Part shown: one piece after another, positions 3,558 to 5,068 of the stretch | Layout: each line of letters opens with the position of its first letter | Position numbering within the stretch: position 1 is the first letter of the stretch | NCBI GenBank assembly: GCA_017484235.1 | Contig: JAFUTM010000386.1 | Location: 1 to 5,068 of the forward strand | DNA from: Selenomonadaceae bacterium | GTDB taxonomy: Bacteria > Bacillota > Negativicutes > Selenomonadales > Selenomonadaceae | DNA length: 5,068 nt | Direction: 5' to 3' | Made by a program: the position numbers and the translations under genes | The notes under the pieces: generated by a model | Database searches by the model: none | What the model saw: the letters and a program-made list of their open reading frames with translations, nothing else | What the model was told of the DNA's origin: nothing

Positions 3558-5068
3558 ATGCAAATCGTTAAACGTACTGGTGAGATAGTAGATTATGATT
3601 TTAATCGCATTTTCAATGCAATTAAGGCGGCGCGTGACAGCGTTGCTCTTGAAGTCAGCGATGAAAAAATCAGAGAAGTGGCGGACGCCGTCGAAGAAGC
3701 AATAGAACATTACGAAAGAATCAGCATTGAGGAAATTCAAGACATCGTTGAAATTAAATTAATGGAATTTGGACTTACTGAAATGGCGCGTCATTATGTG
3801 CTGTACAGGCAAAGTCATAAAATACGCCGCGAGGCTGGCACTAATTTGATGGAGACCTACAAAGAAATTTTCTTTGCCGATTCAAAAGGCGTTGACCATA
3901 AGCGCGACAATGCAAACATTAACACCGACGCGCCAATGGGTATGATGTTGAAACTTGGCGCGGAAGGCGCAAAGCATTTTGTTGACAATTATGTTTTGCC
4001 GGAAGAATACGCTGAAGCAGATCGTGAGAATTTCATTCACATTCACGATAAAGATTTTTCGCTGATAACTTTGAATTGCTGTCTAATTGACTTGTTGAAA
4101 TTGTTTCATAATGGTTTCAACACTGGACACGGTTTTTTGCGTGAGCCTAATTCAATTCGTTCTTATGGCGCGTTGGCTTGTATTGCCATTCAGAGCAATC
4201 AAAATGATATGTTCGGCGGACAATCAATTAACGCCTTTGACTATGCAATGGCTGAGGGCGTCAAAAAATCATTCAAAAAAGCGATCATCAAAGAGACCGA
4301 AAAAGCTATCATCTACACCGAGCGTTTCTGGAATATCACATATGAGCAACTGCTGAAAGAATTTCAAGAAAAGCCTTGCGGTTATGGAAATTCGCTGACA
4401 GTCGACACTCTCAATTCAATACTGTGTGATACTTATATTTCAGCGAAAATTTACGCGCAGGCTTGCCGTGACGTTGAAGAAGAAACACATCAGGCAATGG
4501 ATGCTGTAATTCATAATTTTAACAGTCTGCATAGCCGTGCAGGAGCGCAGGTTCCATTCAGTTCAATTAATTATGGAATGGACACGTCGCCGGAAGGTAG
4601 GCTCGTTATTCGCGAAGTATTGAATGCCATCGACGCTGGTCTTGGAAATGGCGAGACGCCAATATTTCCTATCTCGGTTTTTCAGCTTAAAAGCGGCGTG
4701 AATTACAATGTTGGCGATCCAAATTATGATTTATTCCGGCAGGCTTGTCGCGTATCTGCAAAGCGTTTATTTCCAAATTTTGTAAATCTCGACGCGCCAT
4801 ATAATCTGCAATACTACAAAGAGGGCGATTACAACAGCTACGTTGCGACGATGGGGTGTAGAAGCCGTGTAATGTCAAATGTTAATGGTCCTGAACAGTC
4901 AGGAAGTCGCGGCAATTTCTCATTTGTAACAATCAATTTGCCTAAACTTGCACTTGAAGCAAAAGGCGACATTACTGAGTTCTTCGCACTATTTGAAACA
5001 TATATTCAACTCAGTCACGATTATTTGCTCCTGCGCCTTAAAACCATTGAAGAAAAGAGAGCTTATAA
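3558..5068 (+). CDS. nrdD: anaerobic (class III) ribonucleoside-triphosphate reductase, large subunit, 3' end cut off
   Basis: NrdD reduces ribonucleoside triphosphates to deoxyribonucleotides in the cytoplasm by glycyl-radical chemistry; it needs the radical SAM activase NrdG. The 503 codons present begin with an ATP-cone (about residues 1-90: V-K-R-T-G-E-I-V-D-Y-D-F, later F-G-L-T-E-M-A-R-H-Y-V-L-Y-R), the allosteric site that senses ATP/dATP. The catalytic barrel follows: N-A-N-I-N-T-D-A-P-M-G, the I-H-I-H-D segment, N173-C174-C175, G-N-G-E-T-P-I-F-P, and M-G-C434-R-S-R-V. By comparison with T4 NrdD, one cysteine at 174/175 and C434 should be the active-site pair. The frame is open to the last base with no interruption. 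The missing roughly 200 C-terminal residues should hold the zinc-binding cysteines and the glycyl radical site. Start is ATG 3558 with AAGGAGG at 3545-3551. No nrdG is seen. Assignment is very sure. Confidence 0.97.
   Translation, partial: MQIVKRTGEIVDYDFNRIFNAIKAARDSVALEVSDEKIREVADAVEEAIEHYERISIEEIQDIVEIKLMEFGLTEMARHYVLYRQSHKIRREAGTNLMETYKEIFFADSKGVDHKRDNANINTDAPMGMMLKLGAEGAKHFVDNYVLPEEYAEADRENFIHIHDKDFSLITLNCCLIDLLKLFHNGFNTGHGFLREPNSIRSYGALACIAIQSNQNDMFGGQSINAFDYAMAEGVKKSFKKAIIKETEKAIIYTERFWNITYEQLLKEFQEKPCGYGNSLTVDTLNSILCDTYISAKIYAQACRDVEEETHQAMDAVIHNFNSLHSRAGAQVPFSSINYGMDTSPEGRLVIREVLNAIDAGLGNGETPIFPISVFQLKSGVNYNVGDPNYDLFRQACRVSAKRLFPNFVNLDAPYNLQYYKEGDYNSYVATMGCRSRVMSNVNGPEQSGSRGNFSFVTINLPKLALEAKGDITEFFALFETYIQLSHDYLLLRLKTIEEKRAY

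Noticed and set aside
3558..5068. A group I intron or intein in nrdD, as found in some phage reductase genes
   Set aside because: The frame is continuous and the family motifs follow in normal order and spacing through all 503 visible codons.

Overview
The window looks like a segment of a bacteriophage or prophage of an anaerobic, probably Firmicutes-like host. All recognisable genes lie on the + strand and are packed end to end with overlaps or very short gaps. Several are tiny and unassignable. Most carry strong AGGAGG-type ribosome binding sites. The gene mix (VRR-NUC nuclease, MazG-like pyrophosphohydrolase, orphan MT-A70 DNA methyltransferase, class III ribonucleotide reductase) is typical of a phage DNA-metabolism module. 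The oxygen-sensitive NrdD points to an anaerobic host. The phage assignment and the host are inferences: no structural, integrase or packaging gene is visible, and no species can be named.

Layout. Positions 1-333 hold the 3' part of a VRR-NUC nuclease gene whose start lies before the window. Positions 334-1128 encode a radical-SAM-like protein of the spore-photoproduct-lyase-like / phage Gp37-Gp68-like kind with an unusual CX3CX3C cysteine motif. A 69-residue unknown protein with a TTG start follows (1129-1338). A 66-nt gap with a 12-bp hairpin leads into a 300-residue MazG-like protein with a long extra C-terminal part (1405-2307). A 50-residue single-span membrane protein overlaps its stop codon (2307-2459). 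A 57-nt gap holds two adjacent hairpins, the second reaching into the ribosome binding site of the MT-A70 methyltransferase (2517-3074). Two small unknown genes (3061-3291 and 3340-3546) precede nrdD, which starts at 3558 and runs off the right edge after 503 codons.

How the genes may work together. NrdD makes deoxyribonucleotides from ribonucleotides without oxygen. MazG removes pyrophosphate from selected (d)NTPs and could shape the pool or a nucleotide signal. The methyltransferase marks adenines in DNA. The VRR-NUC nuclease cuts DNA, perhaps branched intermediates. The radical-SAM-like protein has no assignable substrate. It is not the NrdG activase that NrdD needs, which is not seen here and may lie downstream.

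No convincing promoter, intrinsic terminator, tRNA, CRISPR array or insertion sequence was found. There is no gene-free stretch longer than 66 bases, so the block reads as one transcription unit entering from the left and leaving to the right.
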